A stretch of DNA of 64,000 nt from Bacteroidaceae bacterium. Its GTDB lineage: Bacteria > Bacteroidota > Bacteroidia > Bacteroidales > Bacteroidaceae. Shown here in pieces: positions 1-7,741 of this stretch (position 1 is the stretch's first letter; each line of letters begins with the position of its first letter). The notes under the pieces were generated by a model. It saw only the letters and a list, made by a program, of their open reading frames with translations, was not told where the DNA came from and ran no database searches. Position numbers and translations under genes: made by a program. The DNA lies in NCBI GenBank assembly GCA_017408685.1, contig JAFQUE010000009.1:1-64000 (forward strand). The letters run 5' to 3'.

Positions 1-206
1 TCCTTTTACCGAATTGGGAAAATGGTGTCCTTGTTCCCAATGGAGATATCGATGCTTATGGAAAAGCTCTCTCAAAACTTATGCAGGATGAAGATTTGCG
101 TCGCGGTATTCAGAAAAACGGCATTGAGAATGTCAAGCGTTATCCCATAGAAAAAAGTGTTGAACAATATGATGCATTAATACAAAGGCTATGTTCAAAG
201 AAATAG
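1..206 (+). CDS. glycosyltransferase, C-terminal fragment (5' end outside window)
   Basis: The reading frame is open from the left edge (first full codon at base 3) and ends at TAG 204-206, giving about 67 residues. The fragment contains WENGVLVPNGD followed by a helical stretch (LSKLMQDEDLRRGIQKNGIENVKRY). This is the pattern of the C-terminal sugar-nucleotide site of GT4/GT-B glycosyltransferases, where a Gly-x-Leu-Val-(P/x)-x-Gly-Asp loop precedes helices that finish the second Rossmann domain. It would transfer a sugar during surface polysaccharide assembly. It converges on the GT2 gene, whose stop lies 10 bp away. The family is fairly clear; the sugar specificity cannot be read. Confidence 0.75.
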   Translation, partial: LLPNWENGVLVPNGDIDAYGKALSKLMQDEDLRRGIQKNGIENVKRYPIEKSVEQYDALIQRLCSKK

Positions 207-215
207 GTTCTTTGT

Positions 216-1178
216 TCAAAAAGGTTTTTGTATGTTAAGAATACAGAATGCTTTCCAGTAATTCTTCACCATTGTTCTTATCAGTGAAAATTTTTTTCTA
301 AAGTTGTATTCGTATGGCAAAGCATTTACCCATTCGCGACATTTTAGGCAGATGGCTTTTTCCTCTTTTGTTTTTGCAAGTCTTACCATTTTGCGGAAAT
401 GCCTGTAGAATCCTTCCAATGGCTTGATACCGAGTTCTATCCTTTCTTCCTGGGAATACTCTTGTGCGGAATTGATGTATTCTATGCGCTCTATGTCTGC
501 AAGTATATGATGGTAATGAATGTTGAAATTTGCAGTGTGTGCAATACTTCCTGAATGGCGATAATAATGATAGAATGGCTTTGCGATATGACCGGCTTTC
601 TGGGCTTTAATTAAAAGTTTCCAAGTGGTCGCCGTGTCCTCGTAGTATCGTTTTACAGGGAAACTTATGTCGTCAAAAAGTCTTTTGTGCGATAATAGAG
701 TGCATGCCGACTGTGGAATTTTATCCTTGAAGTTCTGTTTCAGAATCTCTTTTGCATTGGCTACAGTCTTCTTTCCGCTATTGCTAAATACATAACGGTC
801 GGAGCGATAATCGTATTTTTTGACGAAGTCGCAGAATACGATGTCAAGTTCTTCTTCTGTTGCTAATTTCATCATCTCTTCATACATATCGGGCTCAATG
901 GTATCATCGCTGTCGATAAAACCGACATATTCGCCATTGGAGACCTTTATGCCTTCATTCCTCGCATGAGAAAGGTCGCCTAACTCAACGCTTATGACCT
1001 TTATTCTGTTATCTTCTTTTGCAATTTCGTGACATAATGCAAGTGAATTGTCGGTTGAAGCATTTTCAACCAGTATTATTTCAATGTTTGTGTATGTTTG
1101 TGCCTGCAACGACGCAACGCATTTGCGAAGGTATTTTTCTGTATTATGTACCGGTACTATAATGCTTATTTTGTGCAT
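216..1178 (-). CDS. family 2 glycosyltransferase
   Basis: This 320-residue protein starts with the classic GT2 N-terminus (ISIIVPVHNTEKYLRKCVASLQAQTYTNIEIILVENASTDNS), which forms the nucleotide-sugar binding Rossmann-like fold. The metal-binding acidic motif is GFIDSDDTIEPDMYEEM near residues 86-102. Length is normal for a GT-A enzyme with a short C-terminal extension, and there is no transmembrane helix. It is expected to act at the cytoplasmic face of the inner membrane, adding one sugar to an undecaprenyl-linked or LPS-type glycan. The neighbouring glycosyltransferase end and the small fragment beside it suggest the edge of a capsule, O-antigen or exopolysaccharide locus. Donor and acceptor are unknown. 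Confidence 0.92.
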   Translation of the reverse strand: MHKISIIVPVHNTEKYLRKCVASLQAQTYTNIEIILVENASTDNSLALCHEIAKEDNRIKVISVELGDLSHARNEGIKVSNGEYVGFIDSDDTIEPDMYEEMMKLATEEELDIVFCDFVKKYDYRSDRYVFSNSGKKTVANAKEILKQNFKDKIPQSACTLLSHKRLFDDISFPVKRYYEDTATTWKLLIKAQKAGHIAKPFYHYYRHSGSIAHTANFNIHYHHILADIERIEYINSAQEYSQEERIELGIKPLEGFYRHFRKMVRLAKTKEEKAICLKCREWVNALPYEYNFRKKFSLIRTMVKNYWKAFCILNIQKPF

Positions 1179-1321
1179 GTCTGTTTGTGTTGTTTGTTAC
1201 GTCGTTTATAAATAAGTTAAGCGAGAAAACGGAACGCATGTCCCATTTTTTCGCGAAGTTAACTCTTTTACCAGATTCTACACTGCAGAAAGGTTGTTAT
1301 TTATCAACAATTCAGCATTAT

Positions 1322-1570
1322 TTAGAAGTTGTTTCCTTTTATGATACATACACTTTTCAAATATTCTCTTGAACACTTGCTGTTGTTCCCAATAATTATT
1401 GCTTCAGCATTCCAGCAAACCTTTAATAAATTTGCCTTTGAGGGCCGGGCCTGCGGTTGAAGTACAACGCATTTATAACCGCGCAACAGCTTTGCCACAT
1501 TCTCGAAAGCTCCACAGCCTTTACTTTCAAAAATGCCGTTTATAAAAAGTATGCTTTTTTTCTTTTTCAT
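1322..1570 (-). CDS. small hypothetical protein, possibly a glycosyltransferase remnant
   Basis: An 82-residue frame beginning MKKKKSILFINGIFESKGCGAFENVAKLLRGYK. The first strand (ILFING), the Gly/Ser loop and the following helix resemble the N-terminal Rossmann entry of GT-B glycosyltransferases, with a second strand (CVVLQPQ). The protein then stops, far short of the 350-400 residues of that family, and no obvious continuation is seen downstream. It lies beside a real glycosyltransferase gene. It may be a truncated relic or a genuine small protein; no function can be assigned. Confidence 0.4.
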   Translation of the reverse strand: MKKKKSILFINGIFESKGCGAFENVAKLLRGYKCVVLQPQARPSKANLLKVCWNAEAIIIGNNSKCSREYLKSVCIIKGNNF

Positions 1571-1639
1571 ATTATCACATTGTCAAATGCAGCGTCTTAA
1601 TCTCAAATTATTTCGCAGACTTCTGACCGGTTAATTTCT

Positions 1640-2482
1640 CTATAATGCCTTCCACTCCTCAAATATCCTATTGAACTTCTGCTCCACTTCTTCCGGAATT
1701 GGGAAACGAGGTGTAAACACAAATATGGAATTTACATGTTCGTGGTAGAGTTGGTTGTCCGGTGCAGAGTCAACGACAATATAACTGTCATCGGAGCAGT
1801 CTCGCATATAATGATGAGGTCTCTTCCTGCATTCAGGTTCAAGAGAGAGGGATTTGAGTCTCATATGGTATTCCCAACACTGCTTAATTGTGGGCGGAAT
1901 GCCGGTAATGACGGCAATCCTGACCTCTGTTCCGTCCATCACTTCAACAATGTCACCGGGCTTGAACCGTATCTCCTCCTCGCTGCGGCCACGGAAAAGC
2001 GGGTATGAAAGATGAGTACAGTCTGTTTTTATATCTTCCCTCAAGCAGATATTGCCGGCCTTTGACTTGTCGGCAAGCAATCCGTTGGAATCGTACGCAC
2101 GACATGTCAGATATTCGCCCGGCACATATTCGGTTATCTTGTGCTCAAGCGGCAGTTCTGTTATATAAAAACAGTATATTTCGTTGTGTACCTCTTCATT
2201 GCACTCTTTCTTCTTTCGCTCTTTTATAACCCTTCTTCTCATAATCCTTTCGGCCTTTACAAGAGTGCGGCAGTAGTAACATTCTGTTGCGTCCACCTTG
2301 AACGAGGGGTACGGCGGCAATACGTTTCCTTCGTCATCGTAATCCCTGTCAATTGTTACAACTATAAGTTTGAATATTGTATCAATATCTGGACGTGGCG
2401 GGTTCATTGCCGCTTCCCTAAAACTCTCATAAAGCTTTTGCTCCATTCTTTTCATCTCCTCCTCGCTTATAATAAGGCGCAT
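1640..2482 (-). CDS. hypothetical protein with KOW/SH3-like segment
   Basis: A 280-residue soluble protein not assigned to a named family. Residues 1-25 are a charged helix. A middle portion has a Cys pair (ECYYCRT). Around residue 170 the sequence RFKPGDIVEVMDGTEVRIAVITGIPP, later followed by DCSDDSYIVVDS, has the strand-turn-strand pattern of small SH3/KOW-like barrels found in many Bacteroidales accessory proteins. No signal peptide or membrane helix is present. It is the last gene of the leftmost unit of the accessory cluster, 10 bp after a possible 24-codon gene. The fold reading is inference from pattern only. Confidence 0.7.
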   Translation of the reverse strand: MRLIISEEEMKRMEQKLYESFREAAMNPPRPDIDTIFKLIVVTIDRDYDDEGNVLPPYPSFKVDATECYYCRTLVKAERIMRRRVIKERKKKECNEEVHNEIYCFYITELPLEHKITEYVPGEYLTCRAYDSNGLLADKSKAGNICLREDIKTDCTHLSYPLFRGRSEEEIRFKPGDIVEVMDGTEVRIAVITGIPPTIKQCWEYHMRLKSLSLEPECRKRPHHYMRDCSDDSYIVVDSAPDNQLYHEHVNSIFVFTPRFPIPEEVEQKFNRIFEEWKAL

Positions 2483-2492
2483 ATCGTATAGT

Positions 2493-2567
2493 TTAGTTAG
2501 TGAAATGGTTTTTCATCAGTACCTTTATTCTGTCAAGAATCTTTTTTTCAGTATCGCTCATATTCAT
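2493..2567 (-). CDS. possible 24-residue microprotein
   Basis: ATG at 2565-2567 opens a frame of 24 codons ending at TAA 2493-2495. The peptide (MNMSDTEKKILDRIKVL then MKNHFTN) would be one amphipathic helix. It fits neatly between the stop of the upstream gene (12 bp away) and the start of the 280-residue gene (10 bp away), which is the argument for its being translated. It is too short to judge by composition and may be an untranslated spacer. Confidence 0.3.
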   Translation of the reverse strand: MNMSDTEKKILDRIKVLMKNHFTN

Positions 2568-2579
2568 TAAAATAGGTGG

Positions 2580-3233
2580 TTAATATATACGCTGCAATGT
2601 CTCGTCATCCACAACCTTGCCGATTGTCGGAGCACCGGGGAGCGGTGCGTTGATGAAGTCGTTCAACAGCCTCTCATCCAATCCATTCATTGCAATTGAG
2701 CCTGTAATGTCACGGAAACTCCAGTGAGCGTGGATTTTGCCTGTGTGGTCGAATATCGGAATTACTATAAAATCAACCCTCTCCTGCAGGTAATCCTTGA
2801 AAACCTCAAGCCTTAGCAAACAGGCCGCACTATTGTCAAGCAGTTTGTCAAACGGAATGTTGCCCAAGGATTACAATGTCTGTTTCAATTTATCGGCAGC
2901 AACCTCCTCATCGGCTTTGAGGTTTGAATTGAGGGCCTCAGCCAGTGCAGTGCATTGTTCATTGAGTATGGTATATACCTTGTCGGCAAATGCAAACAGT
3001 GAATGGTAGTAGATGTAGGCCATGAGGTTTGCCTGTGCCTCAACATCGGTAAGTTGCTTTATGCCGCCGGGCAACAGTCTCTTCGACAACGGCAGCAGTT
3101 TCACAATTGCTTTCTGCAATTCGGTCAATACTGCACACCTGCTTTCGGCAGCCTCCAAAAGTTCGGGATACTCACATTCCAAAAAATCTCTCAATGTGTA
3201 ACAATGTCTGGTTTTAGAATTAACTATAAGCAT
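2580..3233 (-). pseudogene. hypothetical gene interrupted by an in-frame TAA
   Basis: From ATG 3231-3233 (MLIVNSKTRHCYTL) the frame runs 120 codons to TAA at 2871-2873. It then continues in the same phase, after a single serine codon, for another 95 codons starting LGNIPFDKLLDN and ending at 2580. The second part has no nearby ATG: its first in-frame candidate is TTG two codons after the stop, and the first ATG is about 58 codons in. The simplest reading is one ~217-residue gene broken by a nonsense mutation, or two proteins with a TTG restart. The first part is helical (ELLEAAESRCAVLTELQKAIVKLLPLS); the second contains an acidic mixed alpha/beta stretch. I recognise neither part. A further in-frame TTG at 3311 is a less likely start. 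Confidence 0.6.
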
Positions 3234-3376
3234 AATATTGTTTTTATGTTTCACTGATTTACTTTCTCCGTGGTGTGCATATAATATGGAATTCAAAAGG
3301 GCGAATTTCAAAAAATGCTCTTGTTTTTAATATGATTTAACAAAAGCAATACTTTTTGACACTATGGGAAGGTGGT

Positions 3377-5026
3377 TTAGAACCCCACCCTCCTGCGCTG
3401 TTCCTTGCTTGCGAGCTTCTCGCAGGCGCAGTCCTGCAGAAGCGAGTGCAGCGGTGAGACTTCATTGCCACTGAGCACACAGTTTATTGCGTGCTTGCGC
3501 GCTATGTTCTCTATCTGCCCGCCGCTGAAGTCGTGGCTTGCAGCAAGTGTTGCAGCGTCGCTCTCGCTAAGTTCGGGAATCATCTGCTGCCATATTCTTG
3601 CCCTCACTGCAGCGTCGGGTTTCTCGAACTTAATTTTGTATAGAAAACGGCGCTCGAATGCCGGGTCAAGGTTATCCTGCAGGTTTGTGGTTGCTATCAT
3701 AATGCCGTCGAGCGTTTCCATCTCTTGCAGAATTATGTTCTGTATCGAATTCTCCATTTTGTCAACCGCGTTGGTAGCACCGTTCTTGCGTGTACCGATT
3801 ATAGCGTCGGCCTCGTTGAACAGTAGGATAGGTGCTTGCGTGCAGCGCATGGATATTTCGCGGTAACGGTCAAAAAGCGCTTTTATGTTCTTCTCGCTGT
3901 CGCCCACCCATTTGCTCTTTATTTGCGGCACATCAACAACCATAATATCGCGCCCTGTCTGCTTGGCAAGTTGGTACACCGTCTCGGTCTTTCCCGTGCC
4001 CGGCCCGCCGTAGAACAGGCAGGCAAAACCTTGGCGAAAGCCGCGCTGCTGCATTCGCTCGTGAATCTCGGCATATTTCTCGGGAGTGAAGAAGGCTGCA
4101 AGGTCAGCAATGCGGTTCTCTATTTCCGCCGGGTAGTAGAGTTCCTTGGGGATTATGCTTTCGTGCTGCAAAAGGTCCGAAATGCTCTCCTCGACAACTG
4201 TGATTTTCATTTCGGCAAGCAGGTTCTTCTTGGCCTCTTCTGTGAGTTTGTAGCGTGTAGTGTCGGCAATGCCGTTCACGCATATATGCTCAATGAGTTT
4301 CTCGCGCAACAGGCAATGCTCGCCGCTGCGCAACTTTGCCTTGCAACTGTTGAACTCGGCTTTGGTGCCGAAGAGGTCCTCTATCTGGTTGAATCTGATA
4401 TCATCATCATCCCTGTTTACGAGCCAGCAGCAGAAAAAGACCAGCAGCACCATATCGTCGTTGCGCAGTTTCATCCTGTTTATCTCCTGAACGAAACGGA
4501 TATTGCTGTTGTCCTCGAACAGTTGCCTTATACCGGCGATGAGGTCGGCGACGGTTACAGTATCATTATCGAGGTCTTCAAACAGTATCTCGAGTTGGTC
4601 AAAGAGTTCTGCACAATTGAGTCCTGTTTGGCGCGGGACCTGATATACTTCGTTATGTTTCAAAGCCTTTATTACCGCGGCGTTGACATCGAACTCTTCT
4701 TCGTCCTTGGCATTGCGGTAGCGCAAGAGATGACGGCGCACAAGGGCGCCTATTTCATCGGCATAACTGAGGGCGCGTATCTTGCTCATTCCCAGGAAGC
4801 ACGCGATATCATTGAGATCTACGCGACTGGGACCCTTCTCAAGAGAAATGCAGAAAAATACCGCCTGCAGTTCGGTTATACCATAACTCTTGGCAAGGAA
4901 ACTGCTGTAAGGCTTGGCCTTCCTGAGCGACTCTTTGCTCAGTTCCCCGTCCTCTACAAGTTCAACAACTTTCTCTATCGCCTGCAACAGCGTCAGTTCC
5001 TTCTTTTTTGCTTTTCTTTTTTCCAT
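3377..5026 (-). CDS. AAA+ family ATPase with N-terminal helical domain
   Basis: Counting from the chosen ATG at 5026, the protein has 549 residues. Residues 1-300 are an uncharacterised helical region with winged-helix-like stretches. A classic AAA module follows: Walker A GGPGTGKT (340-347), Walker B region ILLFNEADA (400-408, Asn in place of the usual Asp), sensor 1 IATTN (444-448), arginine finger region FERRF (458-461), and a C-terminal helical lid (FSGGQIENIARKHA). Such proteins form hexamers that remodel protein or nucleoprotein substrates. A start 12 codons upstream (5062) is possible, but the Lys-rich MEKRKAKKK start is more natural and sits at the same distance from the shared 45-bp promoter element as in the two sister operons. 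It is the first gene of the leftmost unit. Confidence 0.9.
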   Translation of the reverse strand: MEKRKAKKKELTLLQAIEKVVELVEDGELSKESLRKAKPYSSFLAKSYGITELQAVFFCISLEKGPSRVDLNDIACFLGMSKIRALSYADEIGALVRRHLLRYRNAKDEEEFDVNAAVIKALKHNEVYQVPRQTGLNCAELFDQLEILFEDLDNDTVTVADLIAGIRQLFEDNSNIRFVQEINRMKLRNDDMVLLVFFCCWLVNRDDDDIRFNQIEDLFGTKAEFNSCKAKLRSGEHCLLREKLIEHICVNGIADTTRYKLTEEAKKNLLAEMKITVVEESISDLLQHESIIPKELYYPAEIENRIADLAAFFTPEKYAEIHERMQQRGFRQGFACLFYGGPGTGKTETVYQLAKQTGRDIMVVDVPQIKSKWVGDSEKNIKALFDRYREISMRCTQAPILLFNEADAIIGTRKNGATNAVDKMENSIQNIILQEMETLDGIMIATTNLQDNLDPAFERRFLYKIKFEKPDAAVRARIWQQMIPELSESDAATLAASHDFSGGQIENIARKHAINCVLSGNEVSPLHSLLQDCACEKLASKEQRRRVGF

Positions 5027-5114
5027 ATTTTCTCTATCCGTTTTTACATAAAATAGTAACATTTGGAAAAAATTTCAAAGTCAAGAGACATTTCGACCGA
5101 AAATAATTTGCAAA

Positions 5115-5160
5115 GCGTTGAAATGCAATGAAATGCGATGTGTTAAACTTCCTTAAAAAC
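5115..5160 (-). promoter_or_regulatory. shared 45-bp upstream element, copy A
   Basis: Intergenic sequence starting 88 bp before the AAA ATPase ATG. It aligns without gaps with 7613-7657 and 16969-17013: 26 of 45 positions are identical in all three, including the blocks CAATG and TTAAAA on the plus strand. Read in the gene direction it contains TTTTTAA-N5-GTTTAAC and then CATTG. An 11-bp AT-rich extension (AAAATAATTT) is also shared with copy B. It is probably a promoter or operator that ties together the three operons of the accessory cluster. Confidence 0.6.
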
Positions 5161-5281
5161 AACTCAGAGGTTCTTCCGCTCGCTTTAAAAAATTATGAAG
5201 CAAGTTTCGTATTTTTCGTTAGCTTATTTGTGTCTTTGTAGCAAATAAAATATTATTTGTTAATTAAAGATATTGCTATTT

Positions 5282-5383
5282 ATGAATAATATATTATTGC
5301 TTAATGTGGAAAATGCAAACGAAAAATCCATACAGATAGCATTAAGGGTAAAGGCCCGTCGACTGGAACTCAATCTGACACAA
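5282..5383 (+). pseudogene. truncated XRE-family HTH regulator (N-terminal stub)
   Basis: ATG 5282 opens a frame whose 34 residues end in EKSIQIALRVKARRLELNLTQ. That is the start of an XRE/HTH_3 helix-turn-helix (helix 1 plus the 'L-T-Q' entry to helix 2) as found in Bacteroidetes HipB-like regulators. Directly after the Gln codon comes a run of eight G (5384-5391); from there the sequence is the antisense of the neighbouring minus-strand gene and no longer looks like an HTH. The rest of the gene has been lost, so this is probably a relic marking an old insertion or deletion junction. About 120 bp of AT-rich sequence before it may be its former promoter. Confidence 0.55.
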
Positions 5384-5412
5384 GGGGGGGGTGTGCCATT
5401 TCCCCCTTTTAG

Positions 5413-6390
5413 TTATATTCCCGTGTCGGCACGCCACTCGCTGAAGTCCAAAGTTCTTGTCCAAGGAATGTTTTCAAGCACCTGCAGCAGAGACTCTAAC
5501 GCGCCGCGCATTGAATCCCTGTCGGTGAGTTCATTCACAGGTACACGTGTGCCATTTGCCGCACATATACACCATTCGCCGCCCACAGACTTCACAAAGT
5601 CCTTGCACTCGCCGCTGTAGAGAGCGTCGTGCAACGTAAAAGCCCCTGTACGTATGAACTTGTCACGCTCGTCATAGTCATCGGGCAGGTGAACAGCAAT
5701 ATCAACCAACCTCCATTCTGCATAATCGGCAGCCATTCTTATCTCCTTGCGACAACGGCTGATCTTTGCGTCTGCAAACAGGTGTGCCCTTGCCTTTTCG
5801 TGCTGTGTGTGATATATTGCCACCGGGCACTTGGGATTGCGATAAGCGTCATACGCTTCTTGGGCTTTGGTGAGTATCTCCTCGTACTCCTTGCAAAGCC
5901 CGGCAAAAGACAAATCACCTGTTTGTATATACTGCTCAATGTGTCTGCGTATGACAGGCTCTGCAAAGTCACCGAAACTCACGTTGGGCCTGAATTTGTA
6001 TGCCAATGCTGCGTTCTTCACACCCTGCATTCCGGCAATGAGCAGTTCATTCATTGGCTTGCCGCTGTTTTCGTACTCACGTGCTGCCGACACCACTCTG
6101 CGGGCATTGAGCCAGCGCAACTCGTTCGTCTCACAGCAAGTCTCATAATGGTCGGCAAGCATCTCCTCATAACTAACGTCCTGCAGGTTTTCCAGTTTCG
6201 ATAACGGCATGCGACCCCCGGGCCATGGCTTTTGTTGTATACCATCAAGCAGTGAACGTTCCTCATGCCTGATAAACTTATCCGTTTCTGCAATCTCTTT
6301 TATAAATTCATCGAGGTTGAAATTTTCGTCTTTAATGCACTCAATGATATCGGGAGCTCCCTTGGTCTTTGTTATTTTCAATTGTCTCAT
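5413..6390 (-). CDS. hypothetical protein with a degenerate sigma-70 region 2 domain
   Basis: A 325-residue protein. Residues 95-156 (from NARRVVSAAREYENSG through FAEPVIRRHIEQYI) align without a gap with the core helices of sigma-70 region 2 of RpoD-type factors, as I recall that sequence: NLR-V-S-A-Y-N-G, then L--G---G-A, then F--A--IR--I. The aromatic residues that melt and read the -10 element (the Y-A-x-W-W-I-R-Q signature) are replaced by F-A-E-P-V-I-R-R, so normal promoter opening looks unlikely. No region 3 or 4 is apparent; the remaining ~170 residues are unrecognised. The gene is the last of the middle unit, starting 3 bp after the upstream stop. It could be a sigma-like regulator, an RNA polymerase binding protein or an anti-sigma decoy. 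The fold match is the observation; any role is inference. Confidence 0.7.
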   Translation of the reverse strand: MRQLKITKTKGAPDIIECIKDENFNLDEFIKEIAETDKFIRHEERSLLDGIQQKPWPGGRMPLSKLENLQDVSYEEMLADHYETCCETNELRWLNARRVVSAAREYENSGKPMNELLIAGMQGVKNAALAYKFRPNVSFGDFAEPVIRRHIEQYIQTGDLSFAGLCKEYEEILTKAQEAYDAYRNPKCPVAIYHTQHEKARAHLFADAKISRCRKEIRMAADYAEWRLVDIAVHLPDDYDERDKFIRTGAFTLHDALYSGECKDFVKSVGGEWCICAANGTRVPVNELTDRDSMRGALESLLQVLENIPWTRTLDFSEWRADTGI

Positions 6391-6393
6391 AAT

Positions 6394-6726
6394 TCAACCT
6401 TTGATATTATCTATTATTTTTCTTCTCTCGTGCCATCCAAGTTCACAGCCGCTAAGGCGGCACTCTTTAGCATTGAGTCGTAGAAGCCTGCCTGCGCGTT
6501 CAATGGTGCAGTGCTCATTGCAGTCGGCATCCATTTGTGCAACTGCGGGATATTCAACAACGGCATTGTTTTTCTTCCCTTCAGCACAGTATAGTGTATC
6601 GGCGGCTATGAATACAAGTTGCTCACCGGCACGCCTTCTCAAGTAGAATACCTCGCCATTATCGGCTATGTACTCCCGTGGCCACACATTGCCCAGTTTA
6701 TAATGGAATGTTCCGAATATAGCCAT
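6394..6726 (-). CDS. hypothetical protein, 110 residues
   Basis: An unrecognised small protein rich in beta strands (MAIFGTFHYKLGNVW at the start, then EVFYLRRRAGEQLVFIAADTLYCAEGKKN) with five cysteines and a basic C-terminus. It has no signal peptide. It lies 9 bp after the preceding gene and 3 bp before the sigma-like gene, so all three are probably translated from one message. Confidence 0.6.
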   Translation of the reverse strand: MAIFGTFHYKLGNVWPREYIADNGEVFYLRRRAGEQLVFIAADTLYCAEGKKNNAVVEYPAVAQMDADCNEHCTIERAGRLLRLNAKECRLSGCELGWHERRKIIDNIKG

Positions 6727-6735
6727 TGCTACCTG

Positions 6736-7062
6736 TTATTTATAGTCTGATATCCCGAAATAAGGCTCAATATTGTCAACCCTAAGTTGTACCAGTACAT
6801 CGCGGTTATATGTGGGAAATCCTTCAATTTTTACCGGCACCCGTTTGCACACGCATTTGCGTTCGTACACAACGGAATCCTCATCCTTTATTACAAACCG
6901 TTTACCCTCTTCGATGGCGGCTTTGTACTCATTGGAAAAATCTCCCGATGTGTAGGGTATATTACTGTTTTCTATGTATTTTATTGTGGCATAAGGCGTA
7001 ACAGCCCAATCCTCGAACTCTGCATCAGAGTCGAAATAAATTATTCCTTTCTTCTCAATCAT
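6736..7062 (-). CDS. hypothetical protein, 108 residues
   Basis: An acidic small protein (MIEKKGIIYFDSDAEFEDWAV at the N-terminus, and a VCKRVPVKIEGFP turn near residue 73). No family recognised, no export signal. It sits 9 bp before the next gene and 46 bp after the frameshifted gene, inside the same minus-strand unit. Confidence 0.6.
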   Translation of the reverse strand: MIEKKGIIYFDSDAEFEDWAVTPYATIKYIENSNIPYTSGDFSNEYKAAIEEGKRFVIKDEDSVVYERKCVCKRVPVKIEGFPTYNRDVLVQLRVDNIEPYFGISDYK

Positions 7063-7108
7063 AATATGTGATATATTTGAAAGTTGTTGTAATGCCCGTT
7101 TTTTCAGG

Positions 7109-7523
7109 TCAACTTTTTTTTAGTCTTTCCTCTGCTTTTTTCTTGAAGAACTCCCTTAGTGTAATGCCCTCGTGCTTGCTTTTGACGAACTTGCCCTTGC
7201 TGTCGCTCCATTCAACATCAACAATAAGGTTGTCGAGGTCGTGGTCGGTAACCCGGCGACCCTGGCAGTAGCCCCTTTTGGCTTCGAGCATGTACTTTGC
7301 CCCCTTTATTGTGAGAAAGCAAATCTCGTCGCCGGTCTTTGGGTTTGTAAGCACCTTACCCCTGTACCTCTTGAGCGGTTCGTTGTGCTTGTTGCTGAAT
7401 GCAACCTCGTTGCCGTTGCGCTCCTTCAATACAAAAAAACCACCATTTCTCGTACTTGAACCTGCGCTCGTTTATTGGTTTCTCCACTGTGTAAAAATAC
7501 CCGAAGTCAAATTTGAATGCCAT
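7109..7523 (-). pseudogene. hypothetical gene with a frameshift in a homopolymer
   Basis: ATG 7521-7523 starts MAFKFDFGYFYTVEKPINERR and reads on to WWFF, where the coding strand has seven T (plus-strand A-run 7433-7439). In the original phase it hits a stop about 28 codons later. With six T the frame would continue smoothly into a 106-codon stretch (LKERNGNEVAFSNKHNEPLKRY) that ends at 7109. That stretch has no ATG of its own near its beginning, only TTG. The repaired product would be about 137 residues and basic at its C-terminus. The cause could be a real mutation, a phase-variable tract or a sequencing error. It is the first gene of the middle unit, 89 bp after copy B of the shared element. 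Confidence 0.6.
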
Positions 7524-7612
7524 ACTTTTTTTATTTAGTTACAGACATAAAATAGACATTTTTTTAAAAAATTCGAATTTTCGGGCAGTTGTGAATGAAA
7601 ATAATTTATATC

Positions 7613-7657
7613 GCATTGAAACACAATGTGATACAAATAGTCAAAGTTTGTTAAAAC
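7613..7657 (-). promoter_or_regulatory. shared 45-bp upstream element, copy B
   Basis: Gapless match to 5115-5160 and 16969-17013. On the plus strand it begins GCATTGAAA, has CAATG at positions 12-16 and ends GTTTGTTAAAAC. It lies 89 bp before the ATG of the frameshifted gene that opens the middle unit, practically the same distance as the other two copies (88 and 93 bp). Confidence 0.6.
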
Positions 7658-7715
7658 CAATAATCCAATACTTCTGTAATTGGCGTTTGCAACGTTATCA
7701 GCAATGTACACATGT

Positions 7716-7741
7716 CATCTCCACATACCTATGGGGAGATG
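7716..7741. terminator. small hairpin downstream of the nuclease-like gene
   Basis: CATCTCC and GGAGATG pair perfectly (7 bp) around a 12-base loop. It lies about 175 bp past the stop of the PD-(D/E)XK gene on its strand and has no T-run after it. It might act as a weak or factor-dependent terminator, or be a binding site. Confidence 0.25.

Noticed and set aside
1187..1372. A 61-codon plus-strand frame between the two glycosyltransferase-like genes
   Set aside because: Composition and start are random-looking, and it overlaps the end of the small minus-strand gene.
3836..5056. A 406-codon open frame on the plus strand opposite the AAA+ ATPase gene
   Set aside because: It is the antisense of a gene with clear Walker motifs; its own translation has no family features and very odd composition (rich in Val, Leu, Cys, His).
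5384..5620. Continuation of the XRE frame as a functional 100-residue protein
   Set aside because: After the G8 tract the frame is the antisense of the sigma-like gene and has no helix-turn-helix pattern.
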